This document shows, piece after piece, positions 5,152-5,375 of a DNA stretch of 5,375 nt. Position 1 is the stretch's first letter. Every line of letters starts with the position of its first letter. A program made the position numbers and the translations under genes. The notes beneath the pieces were generated by a model, which was given only the letters and a program-made list of their open reading frames with translations, ran no database searches and was not told the origin of the DNA. The stretch is from Gammaproteobacteria bacterium (GTDB taxonomy: Bacteria; Pseudomonadota; Gammaproteobacteria; Pseudomonadales; Porticoccaceae). The stretch spans positions 1 through 5,375 of the forward strand of contig QNFO01000110.1 in assembly GCA_003646355.1 (NCBI GenBank), in the 5' to 3' direction.

Positions 5152-5375
5152 AAATAGGTCGATTCCATTGGGCCGCTAGTTTCAGAATAGTTGTTGTATA
5201 GCGCCCGTCTTTGGCGGATCCGTGCCGTGATATATTTTGGGGGGTTGACCCCGGGCTCATTCATGAGTGTAGCTTATCTACCGCTGGAATACCCCCGGCA
5301 GTTTCTGCAGCGTCTAAATCAATTAAGTCTTTGCAGCGATGTTTTTGTACACTGAGTAAAAACTTACAATACAGA
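5152..5375. other. Upstream region of the AraC gene, no convincing gene
   Basis: This 224-bp stretch runs to the window edge. It contains two adjacent short inverted repeats (GGGGT-TG-ACCCC at 5241-5252; CTCAT-TC-ATGAG at 5256-5267) and a direct repeat TGCAGCG at 5306-5312 and 5332-5338. A TACAAT at 5365-5370 could be a -10 element for a plus-strand gene beyond the edge, but no good -35 is seen. No strong promoter for the AraC gene stands out. A plus-strand frame of 30 codons (5263-5355) is too short and unsupported to call. Confidence 0.5.

Noticed and set aside
1..5375. CRISPR array, insertion sequence, tRNA or integrase attachment site
   Set aside because: No regularly spaced repeats, transposase frames, terminal inverted repeats or tRNA-like sequence were seen on either strand.

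Overview
The window is a piece of a bacterial chromosome, probably from a (marine-type) gammaproteobacterium. This is inferred from roughly even base composition, close gene packing, good Shine-Dalgarno sequences and the protein families present; no 16S rRNA or other taxonomic marker is visible. It holds six protein-coding genes, one of them cut by the left edge. I see no tRNA, rRNA, insertion sequence, CRISPR array or phage gene.

Layout: the plus-strand block (1-3103) has the C-terminal part of a COG0523/CobW-type metallochaperone GTPase, then two tandem paralogous short-chain dehydrogenases (SDR-A at 804-1568, SDR-B at 1589-2353; about 78% identical, 254 aa each, no gaps), then an orphan ParA-like ATPase (2438-3103). 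A 14-bp intergenic hairpin separates SDR-B from parA. The block ends at a strong 18-bp symmetrical terminator hairpin (3138-3177). The minus-strand block, read right to left, has an AraC-family regulator with an arabinose-binding-type N-terminal domain (5151-4087), followed 80 bp later by a third, more distant SDR (4006-3194). It converges on the same terminator. The last 224 bases are the upstream region of the AraC gene and contain short inverted repeats but no convincing gene.

Inferred function: three NAD-type dehydrogenases beside an AraC regulator suggest a catabolic locus for a hydroxylated compound, such as a secondary or alicyclic alcohol, or a steroid or terpenoid. The sequence does not fix the substrate. 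The SDR motifs resemble R-specific alcohol dehydrogenases and 3beta/17beta-hydroxysteroid dehydrogenases as I recall them. The metallochaperone may serve a metal enzyme encoded left of the window. The ParA has no ParB partner here and may be unrelated to metabolism.

The most informative observation is the tandem SDR pair. Their catalytic core is conserved under strong purifying selection, with many synonymous differences, while their substrate-loop region has diverged sharply. This looks like an old duplication with specialisation. I found no clear evidence of a wholly new biological system.
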